Shown: positions 12,201 through 24,995 of the stretch, in pieces
Numbering within the stretch: position 1 is the stretch's first letter
Layout: every line of letters starts with the position of its first letter
Origin: Pipra filicauda
Taxonomy: Eukaryota > Chordata > Aves > Passeriformes > Pipridae
Reading direction: 5' to 3'
Assembly: GCF_003945595.2 (NCBI RefSeq)
Contig: NW_024104378.1
Location: 1,054,489-1,118,488 of the forward strand
Length of the DNA stretch: 64,000 nt
The notes under the pieces: generated by a model
The model's database searches: none
Told to the model about the DNA's origin: nothing
Seen by the model: only the letters and a program-made list of their open reading frames with translations
Made by a program: the position numbers and the translations under genes

Positions 12201-15200
12201 CATGTACAGTAACATCTGTTAGTCAGAGAAGTCCAAGTTTTAATAATTGTCTTGACAAGACACAAAAAGATCAAGTAGCATGGTCAAGGTCACACAGAGA
12301 GTGAGATTCGGTTTATGTTTGCAAAGAAGTATTGCTGGATACTAACCTTTTATTTAGTCAGTAGAACTCATATTCTTCTTAATAATTGGAACTTGTTCCA
12401 TATAGCCCATGATTAAAGTGCTTATGGCTACAGCTTCGAGACCTGCTGTTATTTGAGTTGGAACCTAAAGCACTTCTACTCAGAGTGCCAATTAAAGATA
12501 TTAGATAGAAAAGTAAACAAAGCATGATTTTGTAATATATTGCTCTAATTATTTGGAAAAGCTAAGCTTGCAGAGGACAGTGCAGCTGCTAACAGCATAA
12601 TAAGTAATGTGTAGTATTTTAATCCAGCTGTTTAAAAACATTTTTGACATTACTTTTAGACAACTGGGAACAGAAAAAGATCTATTCTAGTATTATGTAT
12701 TTGTTATTTAACATACCAAGCTGATAATTTTTAAAACACATGATAGTCCTAGTGTCCTTGAAATTTGTAATTTCTCTAAAGAAAGACCTTTACTTTGAAG
12801 CATTTTTAATTAAAAAAAGTTCTCTGAAAGGAATATTTTGGAAATTAAAAATCCTTTCATTTTAAGGATGGAATCTGTGACTATTGGAATAACAATTTAT
12901 TTTAATAAAAATTTAGGCTTGTGATGTTGCTGAATCTAAAATTTGTTGGATATTCGTTCCAATTAGAAGTCATTTGGAAAAATTATCACGGTGGATTGCT
13001 CAGGGTCTAACAGTTTTATACAAGTGCATAATATCTGTGTTCAAGCAATAAAACCATTAGATTGGCCTTAGCAGTTCAGAGCAGGGGCCCCTTTACCATT
13101 GTCCTGGCTCCAACAGTGGCTGTAAGCAAATGCTAGGAATGAGCAGGAATAGGACAAGAAAGTGTTGGTGCTGTTCCCACACTGTACTCTCCCAGTCCCA
13201 ATTATTCTGTTTCCTGGATTCATAGCTTGTCTGTTTTGTAGTCTTCAGTGGATCTGACCATTAAGTATGTATCCTAACTTCCCTTGTGATTATGTATGTG
13301 TGCCTTATCTGCAATACTCCTTGTTGAGGAGCTGCACGAGTTTGCAGGCTGCTGCCATGTCTTTCTGCTTTTTTTGATTGTGGCTCTTACCAGCTGTGTT
13401 TGATGTCTGCTGCTCCTTGCAGTGGAAGATGCCATGTGTAGTTGAACCTTTCTTTGTGTTATCCAAAACTGTAGACCCACCTTTCAGGATAAACCATCCT
13501 GGCCTACCCTGTAAATGTCTACAACGATTCCCAGTTCTCCTCAGGCTGTATTTAAAAATATTTTTTCCAGACTTGCCCAAGAGACCTTTTCATGCTTTCT
13601 GGTTTGCAGCATTTTCAGTTTTTAACAACGCATCTCCCAGCTTTCCCTTCAGATCTGCCTAGGGTAATTTTTATTTCAAAAATCTGTAATACACCTGAAT
13701 TTGCTGCCTATGCAGTAATCTCTAGACCATAATAGAAAGAAGATTCACTTTGAATTATGTTTGATTAACTGTTTTTCATTGTTCTTGTCTCCTTGTTTTT
13801 AATATCCATAATTTAATGTTATTCCTAATTTCCTTAGTTAACAATTAGAATGCTATGACTATAAAATCTCAGGTTCTCAAATATTACAGTGGCAGCACTG
13901 AAAAAAGAGTAGATATTTTTAGTACACTAATATCACAAATTTTGAAAAACCCTGGTACCTTGTTGAAGTTCTATGCATTGTTTCAGTTCCTGATCCCTAC
14001 AACGTGACAGATAGGTCCGAAAAAAATAAAGTACAGTGAAATTGCCAATTTAAAAAAAGCCGTTTCAGTAATTAAGCTTATCCTGCATAAATGGTTTGCT
14101 TTTCTCAGAATCATAAAATTAAAAATAATATTTCATGCATTGCTTTAATTTTAAGGGTAATGTTGACAGTTTTCCTCAATATTCTTCAAAACGTTCAGCT
14201 TCTTCCCATCTCAGGCTGTGGCAAGGTATTTGGCACAAGCACCAAACAGTCTGGCAGAAACAAATCCTATCCTTGGGCATTCATTGCTGCACTTGTGTTT
14301 GATCGCCTAGTTTGCTGATGTGTTTCTGTATATATGCTGAAGAGATGTTTGTGTAAATGTGACTGATAGTGCAATATATGTTTTTAAAATAAATGTTGCC
14401 TTCCTCGCTTTATTCGTTTCAACACTTTGGTGCTGAAAAATTAGACAAAAAAGGACTGGTAAAAGTGGATAAGAGTCTCTTACATCAGAAAGGAAGAAGA
14501 AAGGAAGTACAGGATTAAGCACTGCGGATGACAATGGCTCAAGGAGTGAGATGAAGGGTGACTCTTGTCCAGAACTGCCCTGAAGTACTCGACTGGCCAA
14601 AAAGAAAATTTGTTGTACTTTTGGTAACAAATAGCATTGCCAGTCTCAGGCATTCCAAAATCATGAATCAGGCCTGAGAAATCACAAGACTAAGAAGAAA
14701 AGGAGCATTTTTAGGAACAGTACACATTTTAAGATATTTGTACCCTGTTTATTTAGTTTTTACTGTACATTGCAACATATTTTCGAAGTATTCTTCCACA
14801 TCCTCGAGGATTAACAGATACTCTTAAAAACTGAGATTTTCACCAGGTAACATGACTTGAAGAGCTTGAGTTTTGTGAAAACCACTGGCTATCAGAAACT
14901 TGGATAATGCATTCAAAAGGGTTAGCAACAAAGAGTAACCGAATGGGGAAATGAAGCAGAAAGGCTTCAAAAAGATTAAACTGCCTATCTGAGTGAGTTG
15001 ACTAGCACTGTTACTGAAATTAAAGTGAGGCTGACCAGATGAGAAGAGACTGTAAAGATTTTATTGATTAACCTTGTGCAGGGAACACACATCTCATTTT
15101 TCCTGGTAAAACAGAACAGACTCCAAAGAGTAAAATGTGGTGATTTAGGGAACGCTCAAAGGAGAAGCAATGACAGGATTTATGGCATTCCTAAAAACAC

Positions 15201-18200
15201 ATAAAATAACTAAAATGTGGGAATGTTGTCCATGTCACTTACACAATCCTTGCATTCTGATGGTATTATATAAAGATCTTATAGGGCAGAAGCACAAAGC
15301 CCCCGGATCCCACTAAGATATGTTGTTTTCTGTTTCCAGAATTATCAAACTCAGCAATAATTTTTTACAGGCAGCTGGGAAGAACAATGAAGAGCTGTAT
15401 AAGAACAAAATTATCTATTTTGATGACAATTACTACCCTGAAGTTCAGAAAATTTGGAGACACGTTGGAACTAAACAAAACCAGCTTAGGAAAAGGAATA
15501 AGGTCCTTCATTTCATAATCATCACAGCTAAGATGGATATTATTATATAAGAACAAAAGGTCCCAGGGAAGCATTGCCAATGCTTGACAGTTCAGGCATT
15601 GTGATCCTTCAAAGAGAAGCAGCAGAAGGATAAAACAACCAGTCTGTAGTAATTAGAGTAAGATCTAACTTAATGGCAAATTCACCTAGGTTTTATTAAT
15701 AGGCAGGAGGGTTGACATACATCGGCACTCCAGAAAGGGCAGCAGAGAGAAAGAAGTGAAATACAAAGTCCGGATGCTCTACTGTGTCCAAGGAGCAAAA
15801 GGGACGCCCAGGGGAGGAAGTGTAAAGCTGCCTTTTTCTGAATTGCAGTGATCCTACATCCAGACCCTTGGAGTAACTTCCAGCAAACTTAAGGCTGTTT
15901 GGAGTAATGTATTATCTGGCGATGGACTCAAGGGGCCAATAAAACAGCTGGGAATCAGCTTAGAGAAATACTATCTCCTGTGGATGCAGAAAGAAGAAGA
16001 ACGGGAAATTCTGAACCTAAATCTCTCATGTTCTAGTAAGCATAAGAACACCTCTTCAGCTGTATGAATCTCTTACAGACTGGATATGTCAGGCTTAAGA
16101 GCAAAATCTTTGGGCTGTGAAGCCATACCATCAAAATAGACAACAAGCTTTATAAACACCACGTTCTACAATGTGCTGCCATGGTAGGTTTAATAATCAA
16201 ATGTCAAAGATGGATAATACGGATACTAGGAAGGGAAATAAATTATGAGTGAGAGGTATTAAAAAAACAAGTCTGTACACTTGGTAGAATGTGCGAGGAA
16301 ATACTGATAGAAGATGGGGTAAGTAGGCAGAGGAAAATACGGACTGCCTAAGTCAAGTCTATCCATTTCAGAGTTGCTTTGTTCCTTGTTTTCTAATTCT
16401 TATTCTGAAAAGTAAAGAAGCAAAAATTAGCAAAAAAAAAAGGTAAAATATATTGCGGCTTTCTGAGCTGTTTCTTTTTCCTTCATATTCTTTTAATGGG
16501 AAGCAAAAGCTGTCTGGGGAATCTTCTGGAAGGCAATCCTTTGTCTACTGTTAAAAATAGTAGTTGTAGCTCTCAGCCTACTGATCCTTGAAGCCACATA
16601 ACTTTTCTGCTTAAATCAATTTGAATTCATGGACTACTGGTTTAAGTGATTTTTTTTATCCTAGTCTAGTGTTTTCACCAGGTCAGAATGACTTTATACC
16701 CAGAAAAAAAGTAATTATAGCTGTATTCTTTATTGCACTGTGCAATATTATTATTATTATTATTATTGGATATTATTAACACAGAAACAACTTAAAGGAC
16801 TGAACATCACAGAGCATCTACAGTATTAGTTGCCGTTATCTTCTCTGAGAGTGGACTCCTAAAACTCAGGTGCCAGAAAGGGGAGAAACACACGAAATTT
16901 AGTCAGCAGGTTGTGGTCTAAAACTTCTGAACCTCCTCGACTGTGCTGTAAATAGTTACTGTGGTATGAACACCAAATTAGCTATGCACTAAGTTCAAGA
17001 CACAGCTAAGCAGCCATAGGGACTTAAGGGTTGAATAGATTCTGCTTTTTTCAAATATAGCTAATGCAAGCATCACATCTGCTGGTGGTTAAAGACTCCT
17101 CAGTGTGGCTGGGAGACAATGTATTGTAAATTGTATGAGCAAATTATTGTTGGCTCTGTCTGTTACTATGACAGTAATGGTGTGTAAAATATGAAGCTAC
17201 AGCCAAGGTCAGGATGGACAGTATCTCAGTGAGTAAGATACTAAGGTATGACTTTCAGTGTTATTCTGGCCAAGTACAAATTTATTCTATGTTGTTTAAT
17301 GTGGCACAGCTTAAGTCTCTGAAGGGAGAACATAGAACTGTTGGCTTTAATTCTCAGTTGACTTATTTGAAGATAATAATAGATACAAGAAACCCTGTAT
17401 AGATAGCTATTTCATGTGGAATATTTACCCCTGCTCTGTATAGCCATGTCATAACAGTGCAAAAAGTACAGAGGCATTCTGCTAATGTGAATTTAACCGA
17501 TGACATAACTTACTGGTGCAAAGATTTGTTTGTATCTGAATTGTCAGAAATATGAGATCATCCTCCTTTCTTGTTTAGCCTGACCTTTTCCTCTAGAAAA
17601 TATTTTAACCATAATTTCCATTACAGTCCTCCTTTGGGCATGCACAAAAAGGAACATTTTAAGAAAACAATACTTTCATCCCCCTCTCCAAATTTTATAC
17701 ACTACCTACCCTGATATTCCACATCAAATGGAAAAAGTAAATAAAGAAAAGAGAACTAGGTAAGCTGGCAACTAGTTGTGAATGGTGTAATAAATAATAG
17801 TATTAGCACTCCAGCTGAAAATCATCAGGCATACTTGACCTAACTTGCTCCATATATTATTTACTTTATTTTGGAAGACATGCTCAGTTGCTTTTAATTT
17901 CACTGCCACAGCCTAGCAGTTGTTTTGGTTTATTTTCAGCTGTAATATGTTTAGAAACACATCCAAAGGTAGCAGAGTAGAAGGGTGAAAGCTCAAACAA
18001 CTTGATCACAAGTTGCTGAATCTTATCTTTGAATTATAGAATGATGATGTAAAACAGTCTATCACTGACCTTTTCTTGGGCTAACCTGAATAACCAAGCT
18101 AGGCCGCAAAACTGCAAACTTTGCAGTATGATAGTGGGAATCACTACCTGGTTCTTGCAAGTAGTTTTACAGTAATTCATTTTGCAGGTAGAGTAGCACA

Positions 18201-20989
18201 GTGACACTGTTGAGAAGCTGCACTCTTAGTTTAGCAATGCATATTTTTAGAAACACAGCAGTGCCAACTGAGATTGTTCTCTACACGTATTTTCTGGCAC
18301 CAGATAAAAAGGATAAGAAGTGCTGGAACACTGGAGAGCTGGCTGGCCCAACAAAATGTGATGTTACTGTTTTCTTTATGTGTGGGTGAGGTTGAGCTCT
18401 TTCCTCATATCATTGTCTGCCTTGCTGACTTTTCTCGGTCTAGAGTTCTGCTTAGTAACTGGTCTTCCAGTGGTCTTGCTCTCTTGTGCATGTCTTTGAA
18501 GTGTTTGAATCTCTAGATGTGTGCTGCCAGGCTCAGATCTCTGAAAGGAGGGCTAGTAATGCTAGAGGACTCTGTGGTATATGTTGTCCTCCATTCGCTT
18601 TTTTAGCCTCTGAGCTCCTTCTCAGACAGAGTCAGCCTGCTCCATTCCTAATTAAATGCTGAAGGTCTACACAAGTCCAGCTTTGCCTCTCATACATTAG
18701 ACTGCTTGTCCAGACTCCTTCTTCCTTAATGGTCTCAAAGGGAGCTTCTAATTTCTTCTTTTCTTATTTGTGACTTCAGGCTTGCATGGAAATTTATCAC
18801 GATCCTTTTGTTTGTACGCTTTCTCCCCATCTTCCTACTTTGTGCTACCTTCTTCTGATTGCTCCTTCTCTTTAGCCCATTGCCCCCACAATTCTATTGG
18901 TCTCCAGTGGATGAACACCTGTTTTTCTGAGATGCCAAGACAGGACGTTGTAAAAAGCTTTTAGTTCCTTCCTATTCCTCTCATGCACTGCCACCTGTAG
19001 TCCCTCTGGGCTAAAGTTGTGAGGAGCAGGCAGTGCTGTGGAAAACATCTTGGCAGACAACTACAATATATCTAAAAGGGGTTAATTAGACAGCTCATCA
19101 GCACAGTTCATACAGTGCAGTGGTCAAAATTTGCAAGTGAAACCCTTAGTTTCTCCATTCTTCCTACCTATTTTATCAGGGTACATGACCTGCATTACTT
19201 GGGGATCCTCAGATTTTGGTGGTGCTCCTCTGACGGATGCATTGGAGTCAGTCAACCCAGGAAGTGTGTCCAAGACACATCCAGCACAAAACAGTACTAG
19301 TGTGACCAGGACTAAAAAACCCAGAAATCAGCACAACTTTACAAATATGCTATTATTCTCTGTTAGGGAAAGGAAAACCTAGGTAATTTCTTCCCTCCTA
19401 AGAGTACTGAAGGAGAAGGATCACCAACTTGAGGTAATAAGAGGCAGTTTCCAATCTTCCTTTTGAAGCTGGACTGCTCTGTAAAAATAAATGCAAATTT
19501 TACAGACCTTGATGGGTGACTTTCTATCCAAATAAGTGAGTGTTACTTGGGGGAGAGCAGAGCTGAGCTCTAATCAATTGTATTAGGGCTCTACACTATT
19601 TTAACCAAAATTAAAATCCCAAATGGATAGAGTATAAGACAGTTCTCTGTAGTATTCGACGTTGGCTTCCCAGTATGGTCCCAGTTCTCAATCTAATGTT
19701 CACCTGCATGATAGCCCTGTGCAAAGTGTAGAGAGCACCAGCGGCTATTCAGTGTTTTGGATTTGAGACTGATGGTTATGCAGTGTATAAGACAGTCATT
19801 GAGTGGCTTGTTATCATTTACCTGAGTCCCTCTGTGGATCAAGCTCTGGGTGTCTTATTAAAACAATAAGTAAAGACATAGAGAGGGAGGCAGTCCATCC
19901 ACAGTCCTCAGAAAGAATTTTGTTTATAGCAGCGGTCCCAGCTTCTCTCCTGAAGTGTAAGATGCCCTTCTCTTCACCCTTGTAGCTTTGCCCAGTCTGC
20001 AGCTTCTACTCTTTGCTTTTATTTTACTCAAATGTTCTCAGCTGCCAGCTGGTTTTCCCATCCTGGTGACTGGATCATAAGGCAGACCAGAACTGCTTGT
20101 GACATACTGAGTAGTATCTCAAAAGGTGGTAAATAAAGGCTTGTTTATTCAAAGGAAATGAAATACATAGTAACAAATAAAAATAATTGATTTTAACTTA
20201 AGAAAATAAGTCTAGTGAGATTTATCTGAAGAGTAGATTTTTTTAAATGTTTATTTTTTTTAAAAGTGTGTGGATGCCAAAGTTCCAGGTATTTTTTTAG
20301 AATACGTTCATGAATTCTTCAGATGCGACTTTGAAGCTTTTCCCAACCTTTTGAAAGTAATAAAACTGGGTGGGTTCAGTGCCTCAGATGGAATCTCCTA
20401 GATGTAAAAGCCATCTACTAAGGTGTTTCATATTTTCTAAAAGCCAAAATCGTGCAAACTGCAGCCCAAACTACGAGGTGCTTGTTAAGCGTAGGCAGAA
20501 AACAGTGTCAAATGTTCTTTAGGCTGCCTTTCATAATCACTTGTTGGCTCCACTCCTGCCGGACCTCCTACAAGGAGGTCTTGGCCATGTTCTAAAATAA
20601 TACATTTATCCATAAGCAGCAAAGGCTACAGCTGCAGCCTGGTGTTTGTGTGAGATTTAAACACCAATGGAAAGGTCTTTTAACTTCTCTGAATTCCTCA
20701 TTAAAATGCTGGTGTGATTTTCTGCAGCCACCTCAGCTGAGAGTAGCAGTCCAACAAAGAAGCACTAGAAGAGACTGGTGTTGTATAATACCTTTTGAAA
20801 TGTGGCAAACTGGGGAGTAAATTTGGATCTCCCATCAAGAAAAATTGGAGCAGGAAAAGCGTTTTCACCACTAGCAGCTGTGGGTAGAGATTCTGTGGAG
20901 ACAGCTCTCCAGCAGGGAGTTGGTGGTGAGGAGTTCAAGCAAACACTGCAGTCTTAAAATGCTGCATGTCTTTGTCGGTTCCGTTGGCT

Positions 20990-20993
<4 letters not shown>
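9210..20993. other. Intergenic spacer with minor repeats
   Basis: Non-coding AT-rich sequence. Just after the microsatellite, 9213-9235 resembles the CR1 stretch GGTTGCCCAGGGAGGTGGT, too short to call with confidence. A roughly 30-bp imperfect tandem duplication (GTAGCATAT.ACATCATTG) lies at about 10457-10501, and a (TTA)n run at 16746-16768. The longest open frames (for example 122 codons on the minus strand at 11847-12215) show no known domain. Confidence 0.5.
16746..16768. repeat. (ATT)n microsatellite
   Basis: About seven uninterrupted copies of ATT within AT-rich spacer. Confidence 0.9.

Positions 20994-21026
<33 letters not shown>
20994..21026. repeat. Poly(A) tract, 33 bp
   Basis: An uninterrupted run of 33 adenines on the plus strand. 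CR1, the main bird LINE, does not end in poly(A), so the tract is not explained by it. I see no processed pseudogene directly upstream. Simple slippage expansion is the plainest explanation. Confidence 0.95.
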
Positions 21027-21028
<2 letters not shown>

Positions 21029-21154
21029 AGTTTCTTAATTGCAATAGCTTCCCTAGCTGCCTTTGCCAACTGTTCAGATTCCTGGGACTGCAGATAAGAT
21101 AGTATAGGAGCATCAGGACTGTATATCTATGGGTATGATTACGAACAGGTTTAT

Positions 21155-21480
21155 TTGTCCGAGGAATAATGAAAACCAATGGCCTGAAACTGAAGCCAGA
21201 CAAAGTCACATTGGAAATAAGACAAAAGTTTTCAAGTTTGTAACAGGGAAAAGATTAGCCTTTGGAAAACACCACTGTGGGGAATGTTAGGATCTTCATC
21301 TCTGGACATCTTCAAAATCAAACTGCCCCCCCCAGTGCTAGATCTGTGTGCTGCACTCGTAGGAGTCAGGTGTAGATACCTTAGCCAATTCCAACCTGCT
21401 GGGCCCAGCACAGGAGTAACTGCATGTGATTTAAAGACCCATGAAGTCAGACTACGTGATCCAGTTCTAGCGCAGCCTCC
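21155..21480 (+). repeat. Old, degenerate CR1 fragment
   Basis: The plus strand follows the 3' part of an ancient CR1: a stretch for NGLKLKPDKVTLEIRQKF at about 21176, then CATCTCTGGACATCTTCAA at about 21298, then a 3' UTR-like piece near 21430-21460 (AAGTCAGACTACGTGATCCA, akin to the reptile/turtle CR1 phrase GGTCAGACTAGATGATC). It is much more diverged than the other CR1 copies here, so it is probably an old insertion. Confidence 0.65.
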
Positions 21481-24339
21481 TCATTTTTGGAATATGAGAA
21501 ACTTTGTGAGGAAAAAAACTGAATATTCTGAAATTCATCCCAGCTTGAAATTGACAGGCTCAACTCTATTACATCTGCTTGCTTTTACTGGATGTGCAAT
21601 GACATAGTTAAGAGGTATTGTAAATAGTTTTACTTCAAGTCTTCTAAGCTGTATGAGCTTCTGAAAGCAGTTTCTCAAGGCTAGTGTGTACCTGATTTAT
21701 AGATGTTTTCTGAGACAAATATAGTCAATTTTATCATATTTTTATCACTTGTGCTAGACCTTATCTGGTCCTTGTGAAGTGACAGTTCACCAACTAAATG
21801 AAGAAAGCCTGAACCTTTCTTGGATGCATGATGTAGGACTGTGTGACACAGGGAAACTGAAATGGGTGGACCATCTGCTGAGTATTAGGATGAAAATTTC
21901 TGTCAGACTGACAGTTAATATTTGTTACTCACCTATGACCAGAAACATTTTACGTTTAGAAAATACCATCTGTTTTCAAAAGCTTAAAATAAAAAAATCA
22001 GAGTTTGGCATTCTTACAATGATTATTCTGACACAAGTCCATGATGGCACTGATTGGGCCAGAATTGGATGCAGCACGAGTGACAGCTGTAAAATTCAGT
22101 CCCTCAGAGAAATTTCAAAGAAACTGGAATTAGAAATCTTTTTTTCCTAACATCCCTTGAAGAGAAATATGTGCCTGGATCCCTGTCTTGGAGGTGAAGT
22201 TCAAAAGTGTGCTTGGTTTTATTTTTTTCAGAATATCTAGGATTCTGCTGTTGCTTTAAAAATGGCAGCCACAGTCATCATTGCATGAATTTGTGATGGG
22301 TTTTTGTTTAAAAATCTATATTAAATTTTTTTTTTGCACTTCAAAATCCCTCAAACTCTGTAGACTTTTGCACAAATTTCCTTAGCTATAGAAAGCTTTT
22401 TTTAAAGGATTAAGTAATTTGATGTTCTCCTGACTTTGAAAAGGCCACAAGATTTAAGTGTTTATTCTAAGAGCAAAAATAATAATTTTTTTTTATTGAA
22501 TTAGGAAAAGAAATCAATTTGTGGCTAAGATGAATGATCCTGTTGCCAGGATGATCCTGAAATGATCCTGAAAACTTTGTACTGCTTGTGAAATGCTTTT
22601 TTTTTTGTGGAGGAGAGAGTTAAAATGCATCAGTGCTTAAGAAAAAAAGCATCACATGTGGCAAATTATCACTGTATGGCAGATAACCAAAAGGGAAGAG
22701 ATCTGCAAGACTGCACCCAGAATTTTATTGACCTTTATGTATTTCTATCCCAGAAGAAGTTGAATCTGGATGGGAAACTGTGGTGGGACACCTATGTGAA
22801 GGAGTAACCAGTGGTGCGGATCCAGTAGATGCACCAGTCGGTAGGGAAGGAGAATCCAACTGTGCAGCTGAGAACATTACCCAAGGAGACTTTGAAAAAC
22901 AAAGGTTGTCATCAAAGTGTAACACTAAAAGGCACTGTAGTAGGAGTCTAAGAGCAGGTATAGAGTAGAAGGAGTGTAAGTGTGGTGTGCATCTGAATTT
23001 CTGCTCACATAATTAGGTTCCATCTTCTTGTTCAGGATCAGTATTGTAAAATATTCATCACATCCTGGCCTAAAATACTGTGAAGAGCTTCTTTGCTTTG
23101 CTGAACATTTATGACAGGTTGTCCTAGAGGCTGAGTACATTTCAGTAGTGGATGAAGATGTCCCTGTATATATTGGCCAAATATTAGCTGAAGTTTGTAA
23201 AAAACTTTAGAATCCTTTGGGGCATAAGGCCGTGTACTGTAACGCCATTATCATGTTTGCTAAGAAAGCTAGACTTGCTGCCAAAAATGAAAAAATATCC
23301 TTCAAACTTTGAAAGACTATAACTAGACTCTTAACTAAAACAGGGCAAGAACAAAGTAAAATGGGACTAACCAGTAATTTCTGTGTTGCCTTTGCATTGC
23401 CTCTTCCCCCTGTAGGTAGTGTTGATCCTATTCCTTTTCACCTTCTTCCTCTGGGTTCTCCAAAGTCCATGGCTATAATCACGGGGTGGACTTGGCAGCA
23501 GTGTGTAGGACCTGGAATGTGTTTTTCCAGCAGCCGTGTCTGGCTTTGTGGCTGCCTTCTTTGGCTGACGCCACGGCTGGCTCTCTGCTGGCAGACACAT
23601 CTTCTTGCGGGCTGTTTTGGGTTCACAGGGCTGTCAGCTCACTTTATATTCTGCCCAGGATGCTGTTTTCCTTGAGTCACACTTCTTTTCTATTTTTTTT
23701 TTTGAGGACTGTGTTTGTGGACAAACTTTCTACTATGAAAACACATGATACAGCAAAAATCTTTCCATATTTCAGTGTTCCTGTAATTGTTTCCCTGGGA
23801 ACCAAGTGTAAATGTGCACATTCACTCAGTAAAGTAACTGGTGCTGTAGACGTGGTCATTTCCAAATAAAGCTGCTTGGCTTGGGACCTTCTGTGGCAAT
23901 TTCTGCCACTGGTATTCTGGTGAATGCTGATTTCCATAACAAAAAGTGACCTACAGTGCCCCTCACTGAAATAAGACCTCAGTCTGCAAAGGTATTTAGT
24001 TGACTAACTATTACGTATATGCTGCATTTCCACTGACTCCTATTAAGCCCACTAACTGCTTTTAAGGATGTGGGCATTAAACCTTGCAGACAGCCAGAGC
24101 CAGCAGTTCATGTTGGTCATGCCAGCTTGGCAGGATGAATTCTCTCTCACAGTCTTCTTGAATTTCCACTTGTTCGCTCATTTACTGACTAACTGCTCTT
24201 CTGAAGTTTTGGTAGTTTTCTGCAAGTAGTTTCACTAGGGGATGAGATAATAAATTGAAAGACACTCATTGGATTTTGATGAGAGCTCTGCATAGGTTTT
24301 TTAGCTTTTCCTGATATTTGGAATATATTTTCAGTGCTG
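21481..24339. other. Intergenic spacer, no gene seen
   Basis: Non-coding. Open frames of up to about 127 codons (for example plus strand 23486-23869) have no recognisable domain and no support from splice signals. A small tandem ATGATCCTG repeat lies near 22530-22570. Confidence 0.45.
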
Positions 24340-24995
24340 CTGGATGAGAAGCTGGACATGAGCTGGCAATGTGCAGTTGCAGCCCAGAAAGCCAACTGCA
24401 TCCTGGCTGCATCAAAAGAAGTGTGACCAGCAGGTTGAGGGAGGTGATTCTCCACCTCTACTCCGCCCTTGTGGGACCTCACCTGGAGTACTGAATTCAG
24501 CTCTGGGGCTCTCAACATAAGAAGGCTGTGGACTTGATAGAGTGGATCCAGAGGAGGGCCACAAAGATGGTCAGAGGGTTGGAGCATCACTTCTATGAAG
24601 ACAGACTAAGAGAGTTGGGGTTGTCCAGCCTGAACAAACAAAGACTCTGGAGAGACCTTAAAGCACCTTCCAGTACCTGAAGGCTGCATACAAGGGAGCT
24701 GGAGAGGGATTTTTTACAAGGACCCGTGGTCATAGGACAAGGGGGAATTTCTTAAAACTGAATGAGGGTCAATTTAGACTAGATACGAGGAAGATATTTT
24801 TTGCAATGGGGGTGGTGATGCACTGGAACAGGTTGCCCAGAGAGGTGGTAGACACCCTGTCCCTGAAAACATTCAAGGTCAGGCCGGATGGGGCTCTGAG
24901 CAACCTAATCTAGTGAAAGGTATCCCTGTTTATTGCAGGAGGGTTGGACTAGATGATCTTCAGAAGTCCCTTCCAACCCAAACCCAAATGTTTCT
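24340..24995 (+). repeat. CR1 LINE fragment (3' end)
   Basis: Plus-strand CR1 ORF2 C-terminus in broken frames: LLDEKLDMSWQCAVAAQKA, then a stretch for the RPHLEY region, QRRATKMVRGLEHH, a region for LDTRKIFF, and HWNRLPREVVDTLS. The CR1 3' UTR phrase GGTTGGACTAGATGATCTTC lies at about 24942. It is 5'-truncated at about 24340 and inactivated by stops. Confidence 0.9.

Noticed and set aside
11847..12215. 122-codon minus-strand open frame with a hydrophobic segment
   Set aside because: No recognised domain, no splice or promoter context, and AT-rich random frames of this size are expected in 64 kb.
23361..23869. Overlapping plus-strand frames of 104 and 127 codons
   Set aside because: Leu/Cys/Phe-rich low-information peptides with no domain, opposed by equally long frames on the other strand.
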